From: Anthostomella pinea | Lineage: Eukaryota > Ascomycota > Sordariomycetes > Xylariales > Xylariaceae | Length of the DNA: 64,000 nucleotides | Reading direction: 5' to 3' | NCBI GenBank assembly: GCA_963556695.1 | Contig: CAUWAG010000004.1 | Location: 3,968,001 to 4,032,000 of the forward strand | Shown here: positions 1-12,235 of the stretch, in pieces | Layout of the letters: each line of letters starts with the position of its first letter | How positions within the stretch are numbered: the stretch's first letter is position 1 | Translations under genes and position numbers: made by a program | Notes under the pieces: model-generated | The model's input: only the letters and a program-made list of their open reading frames with translations | What the model was told of the DNA's origin: nothing | Database searches by the model: none

Positions 1-1123
1 CGCTGGCCAACGGCGACGAATAGTGACTCGACGACCAGGGGCGCGACGGGTACAAAATCAGTTGAGATGACGGTGAGATTATGCCCGACCATGGAGGCAG
101 AGAAGTGGTTCTCGGCGGAGGTATTGATGATTCTGAGTCGATGTCTTCTTCCAGGAGTCAAGGTAACGCGGTCATATGCACCGCCACCAACGTCCGGATC
201 GGAGTTGATGTTGGTCCCATTGAACAAAACGTTCGAGCTAACTGGAGGACCATTCGAAGCCAGTTGAGACGATCTCTCGAGCTCGAATGCGTGCTGGCGG
301 TACCAATCTGAGATTACGTACGGTCCTAGGTCGATGTCGTAATTGGCCGATGCAGGACCGTTGATCTGGATGGCGCCGACTACTCCTGCGGCATACTGAG
401 TGGAAAAATGGGAATGGTACCTGAGGTGAATTAGAGAAATGACACTCTCGTAATAGGGGTGGTACGTACCACGACGTCCCGTACTGGGCAGCTTGAAAAG
501 TGTACGTCTTGGAACCTCCATCGCCTGGGATCGGACACTCTGTCAGGCCATTGACGCCATCCTGCATGTTCGATCCCATCTGCCGCATACCATGCCAATG
601 AATGGAAGTCCCGTTGTCGGATAGGTTATTATGAACATTGATGATGAATGTGTCACCCCAGTCTGTTGGTACGTAAACGGACTGAAAGGTTAGGTAGTTG
701 TGTGGGTGGGCTGGGAGACTTACCACCGATGATAGTTGGTCCTGGAAAAACACCGTTTATCAACATGGCCCCCCTATTAAAGCCGTCGGGGCTGAAAGAG
801 GTGACATTGGTGATGAACAGGTCGTACTAGAATAGTCCTAAGGTCAGCTTTTCTGCCAGTGCCAGTATCTCATCTCTTTGCCAAGCTCGTCAATTCGTTT
901 GTTAGGGTATTCATACAACACGAGTTATCCCACGAGGGGTGATCCTCTCATAGTCAGTGTGGATATCGAAGCCATGTTGCCAACAGCCCCTGTCATCGGG
1001 TGTGTTGCAAGTTGGACCGGACTGGCGAGGGACCAAATCGTTCGTGGCATGGATAGAAGTCGCAAGCGTTGCAAGCACCAAGCCCGACACAAGGTCTGAC
1101 ACAAGAGTCTGGCTAAACTTCAT
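1..1123 (-). CDS. Laccase (secreted multicopper oxidase), 5' part only
   Basis: A four-electron copper oxidase of phenolics, expected outside the cell. The ATG at 1123 opens a signal peptide (hydrophobic core SGLVLATLATSIHA). Four exons read by splice signals: 1123-917, 826-724, 662-470 and 420 to the window edge, with introns of 90, 61 and 49 nt. Exon 3 carries the first copper motif HWHG, and the exon 3/4 junction makes SWYHSHFSTQYA, the second HxH motif. Exon 4 continues through a typical second cupredoxin domain (GAIQINGP, LFNGTN, RRHRLRIINTS) and stays open to base 1. The two C-terminal copper motifs would lie left of the window. The second acceptor had to be chosen at 663-665 because the nearer AG puts a stop in frame. 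The family is certain; the subtype (melanin, lignin or asco-laccase) is not decidable here. Confidence 0.93.
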
Positions 1124-1192
1124 GGTTGACAACGAGATGAGGAGAGAAGGTATATCGGAAGAATCAAGTGCTCGCTGTACGTCTCAAGACGG

Positions 1193-1199
1193 CTTATAC
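1193..1199 (-). promoter_or_regulatory. TATA-like element of the laccase gene
   Basis: TATAAG on the minus strand about 70 nt upstream of the laccase ATG, a usual distance for a fungal core promoter. Assigned from sequence match only. Confidence 0.35.
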
Positions 1200-2820
1200 C
1201 AAGAATGGCAGGCGGCCTTCCGGTGGTTTATAGACGACGAGGGACACTTCGGGACACATCTCCATACGTCTTGTTCCCTTCACCATCGGCATGTGTTCAA
1301 TAGTCCCAAAACACTTGCAGGGGATAGCCCGAATGGCCCAACGTGACCAATGCCAACCCGAACAGAGGCAAATCTCTGGTGCAAAGCCGTATACCAGCTT
1401 GGTAGTAGTTCGCGACGTGGGCCGAGAACTTGGGTTTGTGGAGGGGTACGAAGGAGAAGGTCAAGCAACAACGAAGAGGGCGTGTGTCACTTTACTTTAA
1501 AGACCTCAAAGGGCGTCAGGCGAGGCAGAAACCATGTGCTATCTCCGTCATAATCAAGTTTCTGATCATCATGGTTTTATCGGTGGCTTCTTGGGCGATA
1601 ACTGGGGCCAGGAGACTCCCTCCACCAAAACTGTTTCACGTATAGGAAAAGGCATGACTCTCAAGTGCCAACTCGATCTTGTCAACTTGTTCGAAAAAAA
1701 AGGCTCGGCCCGGCGTGCGAACGTGTTCAATGGTATTTGGGTATGGCTCTTCCCTTGCGGTCGAAGAGCTTAATGATAAAATTAATCGTGGTGGGTTAGC
1801 AAGTGATAGGGCAGCATTTGGAGACAGCTGAGCCGCGCAACTTGAAACCAGTGCCGCCCACGCTGCCATGATACAATGTTATGACCTGCTGCTTTCTGCT
1901 GGTTGATGCGCGCGCCGGGGGCTGCCGTCCGTGAGATGGGCAGTGCCGATGTTGAGATCCTTCCGCTTTGGGCAAAGCCGAACCCTACAATTTCGCCACA
2001 TATAGCATCGCCTGAAGATTTGGATGCGAGGTTTGATGTCCCGGGTGAAGCTTACAGCATATCAGGAGTCTCAGCTGCACCAAACATTGGACAGTTCGTA
2101 TTGCTTGACCCCTTTCATCTTCGGCCTTCAACCTAACCCCTTGAATGTTCAAGGCTTTGACTTCGTCGAATACCAATTCCAAAGCCAATTCATTCATCAT
2201 CCAACCAAATTGTGGGAACACTAGCTGCAACTTACACATTCCTATTGCTTGTTGTTATACTTTGATTCGACATCGGGGAAGAAAAGAATGCTGGTCTTTG
2301 TGAGCATGAGAATAGTGTCCTTGCGCTAGGGCTTGCGCAGCGATCAATGTAGCTTGCAAATCGCAGCTTCACGACGGTCACACGTCCCAGGTTACCCGAC
2401 TGCGTTCTTGAGTTCGGCAACAAAGTGTTGCCCGTCTGAAATGCATCTGGATAGGAGACCCGCCTGTTGGAGCAGCATCGCAGCCCAATGCTATCATTGT
2501 GCTCCCAATAAAGCGCCACAGACTAGACGTCACCCTCGTCTTAGATCATGCTATCAATGACTGTCTCGATTCTTCTTTACCGGGTCGTGCCGTCAAGCTA
2601 TGTCACGAACTGCATGGACTTACCCTTGAGGCAACTTTGGATGCCACCATTACAGAAGCCACTCCGAAAATGCACATGATCGGTCCTTTCAATCTCTTTA
2701 GGTTGTTTGATAGGCTCTGTTACTGTATCGCCCAAGGTCACGATGGTACCCAACTATCTACTCGCGAATCCTTATGCCCGCGGTGCTGGTTAGGTGTGCT
2801 GAATGGTATCGGTCCCGAGA
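1200..2820. other. Intergenic, no gene recognised
   Basis: Upstream region of the laccase gene. Open frames are short and mostly lack ATG starts. The best, minus strand 2239-1985 (84 codons with an ATG), has protein-like composition but no recognisable motif, so it is not called. Confidence 0.4.
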
Positions 2821-3660
2821 TGCGCTCCCGAAATTGTCTCTGGGCATTTCGTGGGTATCAACGTCACACACAACTACGTTCCCATCCAATGGACTGATTC
2901 GGCCTTCCATATCTCGATAGCAGAGTAATGTCTGTCTTGACTCGTTGGTGACACGACGTACTTAGCGAGGTCAAGTTTATTCAAAATTACAATTTCCCTG
3001 TATATCTGAACCCAGCCAGTCAACGTCGTTCCCGACTCTCGGAATCAGGATATTAATCTGCTGTGTCACTTGTAAGTCAAGTTCGCTGACAGTTAAGCCA
3101 CATTTACTTCCACATGTACTGCTATTCCGTCGTAGGTCCTCATCATCGTCGATGGTAGACTGTGACTAGACGATAACTTAGCAGCTTGGCTAATACTTCC
3201 CAGGGGTTGGCCCGGCTTCTGGAGGGAAAGAGACACCATCTCCTCTGCTATTCATTGGAGTTGTGTGCTACGTACATCGAGTCGGCACCAGTCTACCACA
3301 CGATAACGGCCACAGTGTAAGTCGGTTCTCAAAACATACTTCTGGCCCTGGCTCTACCTAGTCTTCGTGAAACCCTTTAAGACAACGTGGTCATGATCAG
3401 GCTGGGCGCCACTTCACGACCCCCACTCCATCTACTGTCTGCAACGGTGGTAAGCCTGGTGCGACTATCACGATCACGAGACCGTACGCCACTGTCACAC
3501 AGACGCCATATTCTACTCGAAAAATCACGCGACAAGCACTGTCGTGGTCTTGTACGTCCTTTTCCTACGCGAGCTCTGTGTCTTGTTTGGTCACTGTCTG
3601 CATTCGAGGAATCCAGGATGCAATGTGGCATTATTGTGTTCCCCAGTCTGCGCCATGATG
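2821..3660 (+). pseudogene. Possible relic of a secreted Ser/Thr-rich protein
   Basis: Two coding-like blocks lie on the plus strand without a joinable frame. Block one (2821-2928) reads a compact segment with GINVTHNYVPIQWTDSAF. Block two (about 3410-3657) reads a Thr/Ser/Tyr-rich segment with GATITITRPYATVTQTPYST, the style of fungal surface-protein stalks. No start codon, no clean splice path and intervening stops suggest decay. I do not recognise the family, and chance open frames cannot be excluded. Confidence 0.25.
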
Positions 3661-3999
3661 CCCAAACTGGCGGCTGTCATCTTCCTGCCTTGTGTATGCT
3701 GTGACAGTTTCCCTTGCTCAATCAATTTCCATCGTGTTTCCCAGGGCATACGCACCTGCTCCAACTTTGTCAGCTCATGTCGGCGAATCAACTCGAAGGG
3801 CATGGAGGTTACTAATATAACGTGTCACTCCTTAGATAAGAGACAAATCATACTGTATTAACGAATTCAGCGAGCGCAACAGCGTGCTGGAGTAGTGGAG
3901 GGTGGATGGGTGCCTGAGCGAGCATACACGAACGCTACATGTATTGCTCATGGACGGGTGTCGCACTTAGGCTTTCATACACCCATTTTGCCCTATCTT

Positions 4000-4465
4000 C
4001 AAGCATGGCTCCTTCCCGGGTGCCATGATTATCAACAAGATCGCCCCTACGCTGGTCGTAGATTGCTCCGTCGTCATCAGGCCCCTGAGTAAGAACCCCT
4101 TCACCTACCTCGCACAGGCCAAACCTGCGTCTGGTGAGTCACAGCACCCCTCTTTCTCATTCTCATCCTATTACTGACCGCGTCGATAGCGCCAATCGTC
4201 TGCATATACAGAAGGACATGGCAAAGGGCTTCACCGGCAAACTGGTTCAGAAGGTCAACGCGCTCGACATGGGCAACGGTCTTGGGCCGTTGACGACCCG
4301 GGGCCCGCTTGACAACGATGTGGCGTCAATAGGGCAAGATTTAGCGCGGCTGAGGCGCCGTTTGGATTTGTCAAGGAGAGCGTTTACGGCAAGGAGGGCA
4401 GTCTGTACGGCCTGGCTGAGTACCAGAGCATCAAGTCTATCACTATCGATAACCTGGATTCATGA
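4000..4465 (+). pseudogene. Gutted aldehyde dehydrogenase (succinate-semialdehyde type) relic
   Basis: Three separate blocks match different parts of an NAD(P)-dependent aldehyde dehydrogenase. Block 1 (about 4000-4132) reads FPGAMIINKIAPTLVV, the segment around the nucleotide-binding Rossmann start, then KNPFTYLAQAK. Block 2 (from about 4190) reads ANRLHIQ then AKGFTGKLVQKVNALDMGNG, which in intact enzymes lies well after the catalytic Glu and Cys. Block 3 ends with FGFVKESVYGKEGSLYGLAEY and a TGA at 4463, the family C-terminus. About 130 residues with both catalytic residues are missing between blocks 1 and 2, a similar stretch between 2 and 3, and the N-terminus is gone. The end motif has FGFVKESVY where FGGVKESGY is usual. 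This is family recognition by eye; the remnant cannot be a working enzyme. Confidence 0.75.
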
Positions 4466-5428
4466 ATCTGGTAGGGTAATTTTGACACGTCGGCCTCGCG
4501 GCAATTTATACGATGATACTGTTTCGCGTGTTGTCTTGTAGACCTACCTTGTAGCTTCGGGGTGTTTACATTTACGTGTCAAAGAAGTGAGGATCTACGA
4601 CGCATACAGTTCAACTATGCTCACTGTTGTAGAGTAACACGTCGATTTCGGGCAAACTCATACAAGAATCCACGCACATGTATCGATAAAACCAAAATGC
4701 CAAAAAAAAGCAGTGCCGTGTTTCATGTACTAGCTACTGATATATAAATGAAATCATGGGGCGCTCAGTCTGCCCTCTACGTACACCGATCCCCTTCCTA
4801 TGCTTGACCTCACAGTCAATGTCGTCCCCACGCGCGTCTGCAGTGTTTAGAGCAGAATCCATCCTCCGTGGGAAGAGCCCAATAGTCGTCCGCTATATTG
4901 TTACAGTCTGTATGATTAACTCACAGTACTATGCGGAATTCATTCCTACATTCACAGTAGTCTCATCTTTCTGACCAGTTTCCCTGACTTTTACCAGATG
5001 TATTCTATTGTGACCATTAGTATTCTACTGACTCAGCTCCATGGCCATGGGAGGACTTGCTCGTGTCTGAATCCAATATTAGAGAACATACCCCTGAATA
5101 CCACCCGAGCCCTTGCTCGAGGCTGTAGAAGTCGGCATTACCAGTCCCATCAAAAAGGGGCATGCAGCACGTCACTTGGAGTGGACGTACAGTGTCAGTT
5201 CCATATCAGTACTTTCATCTCTATCTGTTGTTCTCGGAAAAATAAAACGACACTGACGGTCAACGACAGTATCAGGAAACTCGATGATGCATTCTCGTGA
5301 ACTCTCAAGTTCACTGCCATAAGCGAGCTTGAATGAGACCACTGTCATAAACGAAATCCTGATTAATATCATCGTCTCTTCCTATCTCGATACCATATGT
5401 ATTTTTTTGATGTAAGCGCTCCCTTTAG
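4466..5428. other. Intergenic, nothing recognised
   Basis: Follows the aldehyde dehydrogenase relic. No frame here has both an ATG and a recognisable motif. Confidence 0.4.
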
Positions 5429-5544
5429 ACGAAGTCAAGCCGGACGATATCATCAACTCAGAGCAGAGCAGAGCAAAGGCTATTCACGATAAGTTCCCCC
5501 TCTACCAGCGGCTCGTCTTGAACGAGCTCAGCTGGGATGTATAA
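5429..5544 (+). pseudogene. Orphan terminal-exon-like fragment
   Basis: A pyrimidine-rich CCCTTTAG acceptor precedes a 38-codon frame ending in TAA (DEVKPDDIINSEQSRAKAI, later FPLYQRLVLNEL). It has the composition of a conserved protein C-terminus. No upstream exon in a matching phase was found, so I read it as a leftover 3' exon. Family unknown; a short chance frame is possible. Confidence 0.22.
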
Positions 5545-6826
5545 GTCCACCCCCATCCTTCCGGGGTCTCAAGTAAATGGTTTAGACCACGTGGAGAGCC
5601 CCCGTAGAACTCAAACAGAAGAATGAGCCTCGGCCATCCCCGTGTCACGGCAGGTCACTATGCCAGGGCCCACCACAGACGGGCCAGCATTGGTCGATGG
5701 CAGCAGCAGCGGCGGCGATGGGCGGCGAGTCTGTATCATGCAACCAGACGAGTGAAGTGCACGGCCTGGGGTGACCTTTCGAAGTGTGATGAGTGTTAAC
5801 ATTACTCCTAATCTCTCGAGAGCCGCGCCGATGTCTGATTCTGGGTCACACATATTGTGGGTGAGGACGAGCCGTGGTGACGGGTACGGGTGCTGGAGAC
5901 TCGGAAGGATATAAACCGGTAGCGGTAATATCGGCAAAATCGAACATGCCTGAATTCGCAGCGCCGACGGGCAGGCTGGGTGATATTGGGATTGATGGTC
6001 CTCGCTGTAGCCGGCCGAGTGGTGATGGTTGCTGGTGCTGCTCGTGCTCTATAACGTGGTGAAGACCCCTTTCGAGATACGCAGATGGCTCCTTCTCCTT
6101 TCTTTTGGAGGAGAGAGTCGGTTCGGAAAATTGAAAGAGTTGAATCAAGGAAGAAGAACAAGAAGACTGATAGATAAGGTAGGTGGAGCTGTTACATCCC
6201 CATAAATCTAACGCCAGAACAACCTTGATGGGCACCCGGATGGCCAGTTTCCTATTCGGACCGCACCTCGCCAATCACATCATGTACCAAGACCCCCTGA
6301 CCTCGAACATAGCCCCATTCCCGTCCTTCCCGTATCTTACCTACCTAGATAGGGCTGGATTAGGCGTTCGGGTGCCTGGTTCACATGCATGCTTCTGGGC
6401 TTGGCTTCCACGTGGGTGGGCTAGTTTCCGGGGTTGAGAGCCGCAAGTTTGACGACATGTGTCGTCTATTATACGGTGATCTTGTCTGGCCTTGGGAATA
6501 TAAGTTTATTCAATGGCTGTTCAGTCAAAGAACACCGGTATCATGTTCGGTGTATTGCATTAGGTATGCCTTCAAGTGCCTAATACGTGCTCTACGACTT
6601 GCTACGTCAGTCACAGAGTGGCAAACAGCACCAGATCGAACCAAGTACGCGGTGATTGGGAGTTGTGAAGTGAACTTGTATCACCGGGAACTGGAGACTC
6701 TTCATGTATGGGAACTTGTTACTAGGGTAGGTTCTGTTTTGGCTTTTCGAGCTTCTATATATTGACAATCCCAAATCCAGTATATCCCTCTCCACTGTGC
6801 TATCTCGAGCCATTGATATGGAATGT
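5545..6826. other. Intergenic, nothing recognised
   Basis: Mixed-composition DNA downstream of the GFA-family gene. The frames of 60-140 codons here overlap each other on both strands and show no motif. Confidence 0.4.
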
Positions 6827-7373
6827 TTAGTGGCCGGGCATGTGCTCGAAAGCCTTCTCGAGGTGCTCGGCGCAGAAGGGCAGCTTGCTGGCGGTCCAGA
6901 TCTCGGTGTCCTGTTGGAAAGATATGGTCAGCTGAGGAACATGGAGCTAATCGAGAATCGAGGTTCCTCTCGGGGTATCACGTACGGGCTTCAGGGCCTT
7001 CTTGTCCTCCACACTGAGGGTACCGGCCTTGAGGGCGATGATCGGAGGGGCGGCCTCGGGATCGTGGTAGATCGGGGAGCCGCACTCGCCGCAGAAGACG
7101 CGGTGGACAGCCTTGCCAGAGGAGCCGGTGCCGGCCCAGCTCTTGGTGGGGCCGGAGATGTCTAGCTTGTCCTTGGGGACAACGGCGACCAGGGCTGTCT
7201 TGTTAGCCATGGTTCCCGGTTGGACGAAGAGACTCCTCGGGGAACGTCGACATACAGTAGGTGGAACCGGTCTGGCGCTGGCAGTCATCGCAGTGGTCGT
7301 AGGCGACGGTGTAGGGGGCCGAGTCGACGGTGTACTTGACCGCGCCGCAGAGACAGTGACCAGAGAGACCCAT
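6827..7373 (-). CDS. GFA/CENP-V (DUF636) family small zinc protein
   Basis: A 136-residue protein of the fold named for glutathione-dependent formaldehyde-activating enzyme; most members have no proven substrate. Exons 7373-7256, 7194-6986 and 6910-6827 join in frame (introns 61 and 75 nt). The sequence shows the ordered zinc ligands of the family: HCLCGAVKYT near the N-terminus, CDDCQRQTGS about 20 residues later, then FCGECGSPIY, and a C-terminal LPFCAEHLEKAFEHMPGH. Start chosen at 7373 because the first zinc motif follows six residues later, as is normal for the family. Cytosolic, with no signal peptide. It stands alone between a relic field and a 1.8 kb gap, so its context says nothing about substrate. 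Confidence 0.92.
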
Positions 7374-9160
7374 GGTGTCTGATTCGAAGTATAGTGTGTC
7401 GGGAGTAGGGTAGGTGCTTTGGTTGATGTTATTGAGTAGATGGCTTCGTGTGTGACTAGTGAAGAGAGGGAGGAGGCTACAAAGAGAGGGGATAGCTCGG
7501 CTTAAATAAAGGTCTCAGGTCAACGATATGGCCAGGAAGGGATAGAAGCAGGCGACTAGGTTAGCATTCCCTGCATAGATAGCTCCTATGGAATTCAAAT
7601 CGGAAATCAAGGGACCAAGATAGGTACACGGAACTTGCCGGGCCGGGCGAAGGCTGCCCACCAGAGGCGAGGCACATCCATGAATGCTGCGTCGGTAGGA
7701 GACAGCTCCCACTTGATGTTGCCAACTACATGTGATTGTCTGGCCCCGTCTGACATGCATACATGTAGTACATTCTTTCGACCGCGTAAGCAGGCAGAGC
7801 ATTCAATCAATGGGCGGTGCACAGTCAGCGTAGCTCTCGAATGTACAGCACAGTACATGCCACAAAATGTTTCGGACGACTATAGCAAGCCGAGCATGCC
7901 GAGCTCCTATGACGGGCAGCGGCGGGGTTGTGAAGCTGAAGGATGGAGGGGTTGAGGTACACCCTGCCACCACGACGTCAGGTTGAAGCTACGGTGCGAC
8001 CTAGGTTAGCCTAGACGCAAAGCTCTAGCGATTTGGATTCCGCAGCTGCATGGATACAAGTAGCGAGTGGGTGGTGATGTTGGTGGCCCCTCGTCCGCAT
8101 TGGCCTGCTATTCAGGTACTTCGCGGCAGCGGCTGTAAGGGCACGCCCACATCCCCACACACACAAATGCAGACATGATGCTGATGCAGGGTCGAGATTC
8201 GATATTGGCGGTCGAACCATCCACTCATATTGCCTCGCTTCGGTCAGCGCGGCGATGGTATCGTGGAGGCGACACTGCTCAAGCCAGATATGCAGATCAA
8301 ACAAGGGCCATCGGACAGGGCTGGCGTGGCTGGGACGCTCTTGCTGTAAGACGTGACACGGGAGGATCAAGCACAGGGTGCTGTTGTTGGACGCCAACAA
8401 TTTGTCAACGATCCTGGTAGCCAGCCACCGAGCAGCGAGCTGTTCCGGCTGTGTGATCGGTCTAGCTTCCGCGGTGGATGCCGTGGAGCCGTGGATGTGT
8501 CGGTATTGGCTCTGGCGGTGCTTATTGGTTCGTCGTATTTGGAATTCCTTCAGATAACAGCTGTACATTTTGGAAGCGCTACGATTGTGTATGCTGTGCT
8601 TCTTGCAACAGTATCATTCACCAACAGCGCAATCTCACGAGCCAACAGCCGCAATCTGTGCGCCTTGTCGCCCCCACCTTCATCAGGAATTCCATATACG
8701 CACGGGGCTTTGGTGTGCATCTGATTGCTGCTTGGTTCGGCCTCTGTACCGTTGAAACAAGCTCCGCATGTGACCTTATGAGAAAAGTTGATTGCCTTGT
8801 GTCACTTGTCTTGTTCTCGTCACAATATCTGATCGCGAGCTTGGTATGTTGTTGGGGCCAGTGGAGATTGACTGCTCATCTCTGGGAGACCAAAGGCTGA
8901 GAACTAGGGGGCCAGGGTTCCGAGGACTGACGTCCGACAGTAGCCCTGATTGGATGAATGATCCAGCTGAGCGGGTTGGTACTTGATATGGCACATATGC
9001 CTTCGTGTAACAATCCATCGCCTTCAAAAGGGCAACCTTGCCTATAGAAGTCGCCGGCAGTTCGGCATGGGGTACTCATCCTCCAACAGATGTTGACAAA
9101 TCCCGATATTTGATCTGGCCAGGTGAGGATGACTAATACTTCCCTGTCTATATGTTGACT
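7374..9160. other. Intergenic, nothing recognised
   Basis: 1.8 kb between the GFA-family gene and the 3' end of the DUF1365 gene. Several frames of 80-185 codons overlap on both strands, lack consistent ATG starts and show no motif. Confidence 0.45.
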
Positions 9161-11014
9161 TCAGGGTAGAGCGACCCAGGCCAACAATATCCTAAGGAGG
9201 AGTCCCTCCACCCAGAGGACGTCCACACTTCCAAATGCGATCCTGTCAGCGACGAATAGTCTCAAAATCAAATGTCTGTACAGTTGCCGCGTCTCATCGT
9301 CCTCATTTGACAAGACATAACCGTCCATGGACGAAAGCCGGAAGCCTCGAATGTCCTTCTGAGCGGATGTAGTCGTCGGCTGGCTCGAGGTGACGGGTCG
9401 TTCGATTCTTTCCGGTCTCTGTCGCAGATTCTTGATAGCTGAGAAGTAACCGTAGTCCAAGTAGTTTGCAATCTGAAGGGGTGGTGGTGGCTTCTTGAAG
9501 ACAAGCTTTGGAAGTGATTTCGGGTTCGACACCCACACGGTGCAGTTCTCATTCATCTCGCAGAAGAGCGCCTCGAGGTCATGGGCATAACAGACAAATC
9601 TCGAGTAGAAGGCGGGAGTCAGGACTTTGAATTCCAAATGTTCCGCAAAATCGAGGCCTTTCTCAGCCGCGGCTGACAGCATATCCTCAGGCCTCGCGTC
9701 TGCTACACCACTAGGGATATATCGCAGAGCCAACGGCGCAGACGACTGCTCGACCAGGTGTCTAAGATACCTCCTGAAGATTGGCTCGAGTTGGCGCTCG
9801 GTCGCATCAGCACGCCTGCCCATGCTCTCCTTGAGTGGCTCTGGTCGATACCAAACGTGGAGTTTGCGTTGGAAGAATAGAGATGCTGCTTCTTTGGCAA
9901 TTCGTGGAAAAGTGACGAAACCCACCCACCACCAAGAAGTCAGGAACTGGACTTTCTCGAGGACTGACATCCCTGTGGGATCGAGAGCTTCGCCCTTTGA
10001 AAAGACGCGAGCAACCAATTTCACATGATCCTTGGACGACTTCAGGTTGATCGTAGTGTTGATCGGACCTCTTCCAGTCATGTCGGAGGCCAGCGGGTCG
10101 TGAGCAATAAGAGAATATCCCCCCTTTCTTGAGTTGAAAGGAGATACATGGAAATCCTTGGCCCATGATTGTCTCAGTGGCTTCGATGCATTGGCATTTG
10201 ACGACGGAATGGCATCTGCAGCTGCGTTCTCATCATTGATACCTTCAATCTGTCCATCGGCTTGATCATTGGGCGTCAAAAAGTATAATCGCCTCTCATC
10301 GAACGTATTGTTCACCTCGACGATTACTGCCGTCAAATGCTTATCAGCGGAATACAGATACCAAAATGAGGCTGGATTGAAATGATAGCCCAAGAACTTG
10401 GCTGCGGTGACCAAATAGGCGTGCGGATATTTGGGAACATCAGCGCCCTGAAACTGTCAGTCTGCTTCCGTCAACATTCCTATGGTTGGACTCACTTGGG
10501 ACTTGAGGTACGCATCCAGCTTGCCCCTCAGACCAAGGTGGCCGTTGCCTCGCTCGAGATAATCGGCAGCATCGACTCTGTACCAGCCTTTCCCGCCCTG
10601 TCCGTTACCGCCGGCAGATATCATGTCGCCCGCGACACCACTCCAACCAACCGGGATCCCGACGAGTAGATAGGAATAAGAGAATGAGTGTTTCTTTGGG
10701 AACAGTCTGGTATGCGCCGTGTGGCATGGGAAAAGCAAAGGCCGACCTGGGCCTTTCCACGCCGACGCATTGTCGCTCTTCTTCCCGCGCCCAGAATAAC
10801 TGACAATAGCAAAGGCAACTGCAGTGATCCCAAGTACAGATATCAGCGTCTGGACGTTACTGCTCAACAGGTGGAGTCCATGGGAGCCTCTCTTCCAGAA
10901 GTAGCAAGCCGCGAGTATGACAACATCGCCAAGGGTCCCGAAGACACCGTAGTACAACAAGGCGGCTGATAGTAGGACGGGGGAATGCACGTGCATCCCA
11001 AGCACGACGGCCAT
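9161..11014 (-). CDS. DUF1365-family membrane-associated protein
   Basis: About 601 residues in two exons (11014-10496 and 10447-9161) around a 48-nt intron. The start is the first true ATG. The N-terminus has two hydrophobic segments (LLSAALLYYGVFGTLGDVVI and ISVLGITAVAFAIVSYS), then the DUF1365 hallmarks: HTRLFPKKHSFSYSYLLVG and, directly after the intron, AAKFLGYHFNPASFWYLY followed by VIVEVNNTFDERRLYFL. A final hydrophobic segment (LLLRILLAWVALP) ends the protein. In bacteria DUF1365 genes often sit beside amine oxidase-like and cyclopropane-fatty-acid synthase-like genes; no such partner is visible here. Biochemical role unknown; a lipid-related role is only inferred from those associations. 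Confidence 0.88.
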
Positions 11015-11477
11015 CAACTCTCAATTCTTCAGAGACTCAGCCCGGAATACTAAGGCCTGCGTAGAAACTCGAAATCAGCTTGTACTCTGGGGTCTTAAGT
11101 CTGTAAGACTGAGCAGGTGTGTGTCATTCGGCATGGCAATGAAGAAAACGGACACGTATGTTAGGAAGTTGAATCATTCACATCAGGCCATCCTGCGCAC
11201 TGCGCCACCAGCCTCATCGGACTTAAGGCAGCCTCATGTGCTTAGCGTCCTGAGCCTCGCCCTCCCCCGCCGATTGAGTCAGCGACCGAGAGGCAAGTCC
11301 CCGCCATCGTTCCTTGGGCTTCTACCGCCAGAGGCCAGTGTCTACATCATCAACTCGACTTCCAACCACTGAACAACTTTTCCCGATCATCACGACGCAC
11401 AACGAGCACTGCAACACGTCACGAAGATCACGCATAACGCCACATATCCTCACAATACAAATATACCTATTATCACA
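11015..11477. promoter_or_regulatory. Divergent promoter region of DUF1365 gene and MBF1
   Basis: 463 bp separate the two divergently transcribed start codons. The MBF1 side ends in a pyrimidine/CA-rich leader directly before its ATG. No well-placed TATA box was seen. Confidence 0.4.
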
Positions 11478-12235
11478 ATGTCTGACGACTGGAACTCCGT
11501 CACCAAGATCGGCAAGAATGTGCGCAGCGGCGGCGGCGCCGATCGCGAGACCGTCGTGCGAGGCAACTCGGCCCTGAACGCCGCGAAGCGCAGCGGAGGC
11601 GCCATCAACACCGAGAAGAAGTTCGCCGTAGGAAATGCTGTAAGTACTGCTTTGCTCGCATTTTCTGGGGTTGTGGCTGCACATGCGTCACTTAACACCC
11701 TACCTCTAACTTGCACCCTACCTCTAACTGCATCTGCAACACTCAACTACCACCCCTCTTCAGCATCGCACGCGCCATCTGCCGATGCTTCGTTCTTCTA
11801 CTTACTAATGCACTCCCCCATCTCAAACCATCCCATGAGCCTTCCAACCTTCCCCAGACCCTCCCAACACCAACACCAACACCAACACGGCATCAAAAAC
11901 CCCAAACTAACACCCCCTCCCCCATCTAGGTCGGCAAAGGCCCCGAAGGCCAGCGCCTAACGAAAGTCGACCGGTCTGACGACATCATCAAGCCGAACAC
12001 GGTGGGCAAGGACGTCGGGACGGTAATCAGCGGCGCGCGGCAGAAGATGGAGCCCAAGATGACGCAGAAGGACCTGGCCACCAAGTGCAACACGACGCCG
12101 ACCGTCGTTGCCGACTTTGAGCGCGGCACCGCCACCCCGGACCAGAAGGTCCTGGGCTCCATGGAGAAGGTCCTCAACGTCAAGCTGCGCGGCACCGGCA
12201 TCGGGGAGCCCAAGTTCAAGCCCAAGGGGAAGTAG
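11478..12235 (+). CDS. MBF1: Multiprotein bridging factor 1 (transcriptional coactivator)
   Basis: A 155-residue coactivator that bridges bZIP-type activators and TBP; it also acts in ribosome quality control in yeast. Exon 1 (11478-11639) codes the N-terminal MBF1 domain beginning [18 protein letters not shown], with [15 protein letters not shown]. Exon 2 (11930-12235) codes the linker and a Cro/C1-type helix-turn-helix: [20 protein letters not shown] then [20 protein letters not shown]. It ends [10 protein letters not shown]. Length and domain order match the family. The single intron is long for this window (290 nt) and holds CA-rich repeats (CAACAC units, about 11860-11890) before its CATCTAG acceptor. 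Intact, essentially certain. Confidence 0.97.

Noticed and set aside
1985..2239. 84-codon minus-strand frame with protein-like segment
   Set aside because: Has an ATG but no recognisable family, no splice partner and is short; not enough to call.
8011..8568. 185-codon open frame on the minus strand
   Set aside because: Overlapping open frames exist on the other strand, no motif, no splice context and no sensible start.
10457..11017. Separate 186-codon gene
   Set aside because: It is the first exon of the DUF1365 gene; the true ATG is at 11014 and the end past 10496 is intron sequence.
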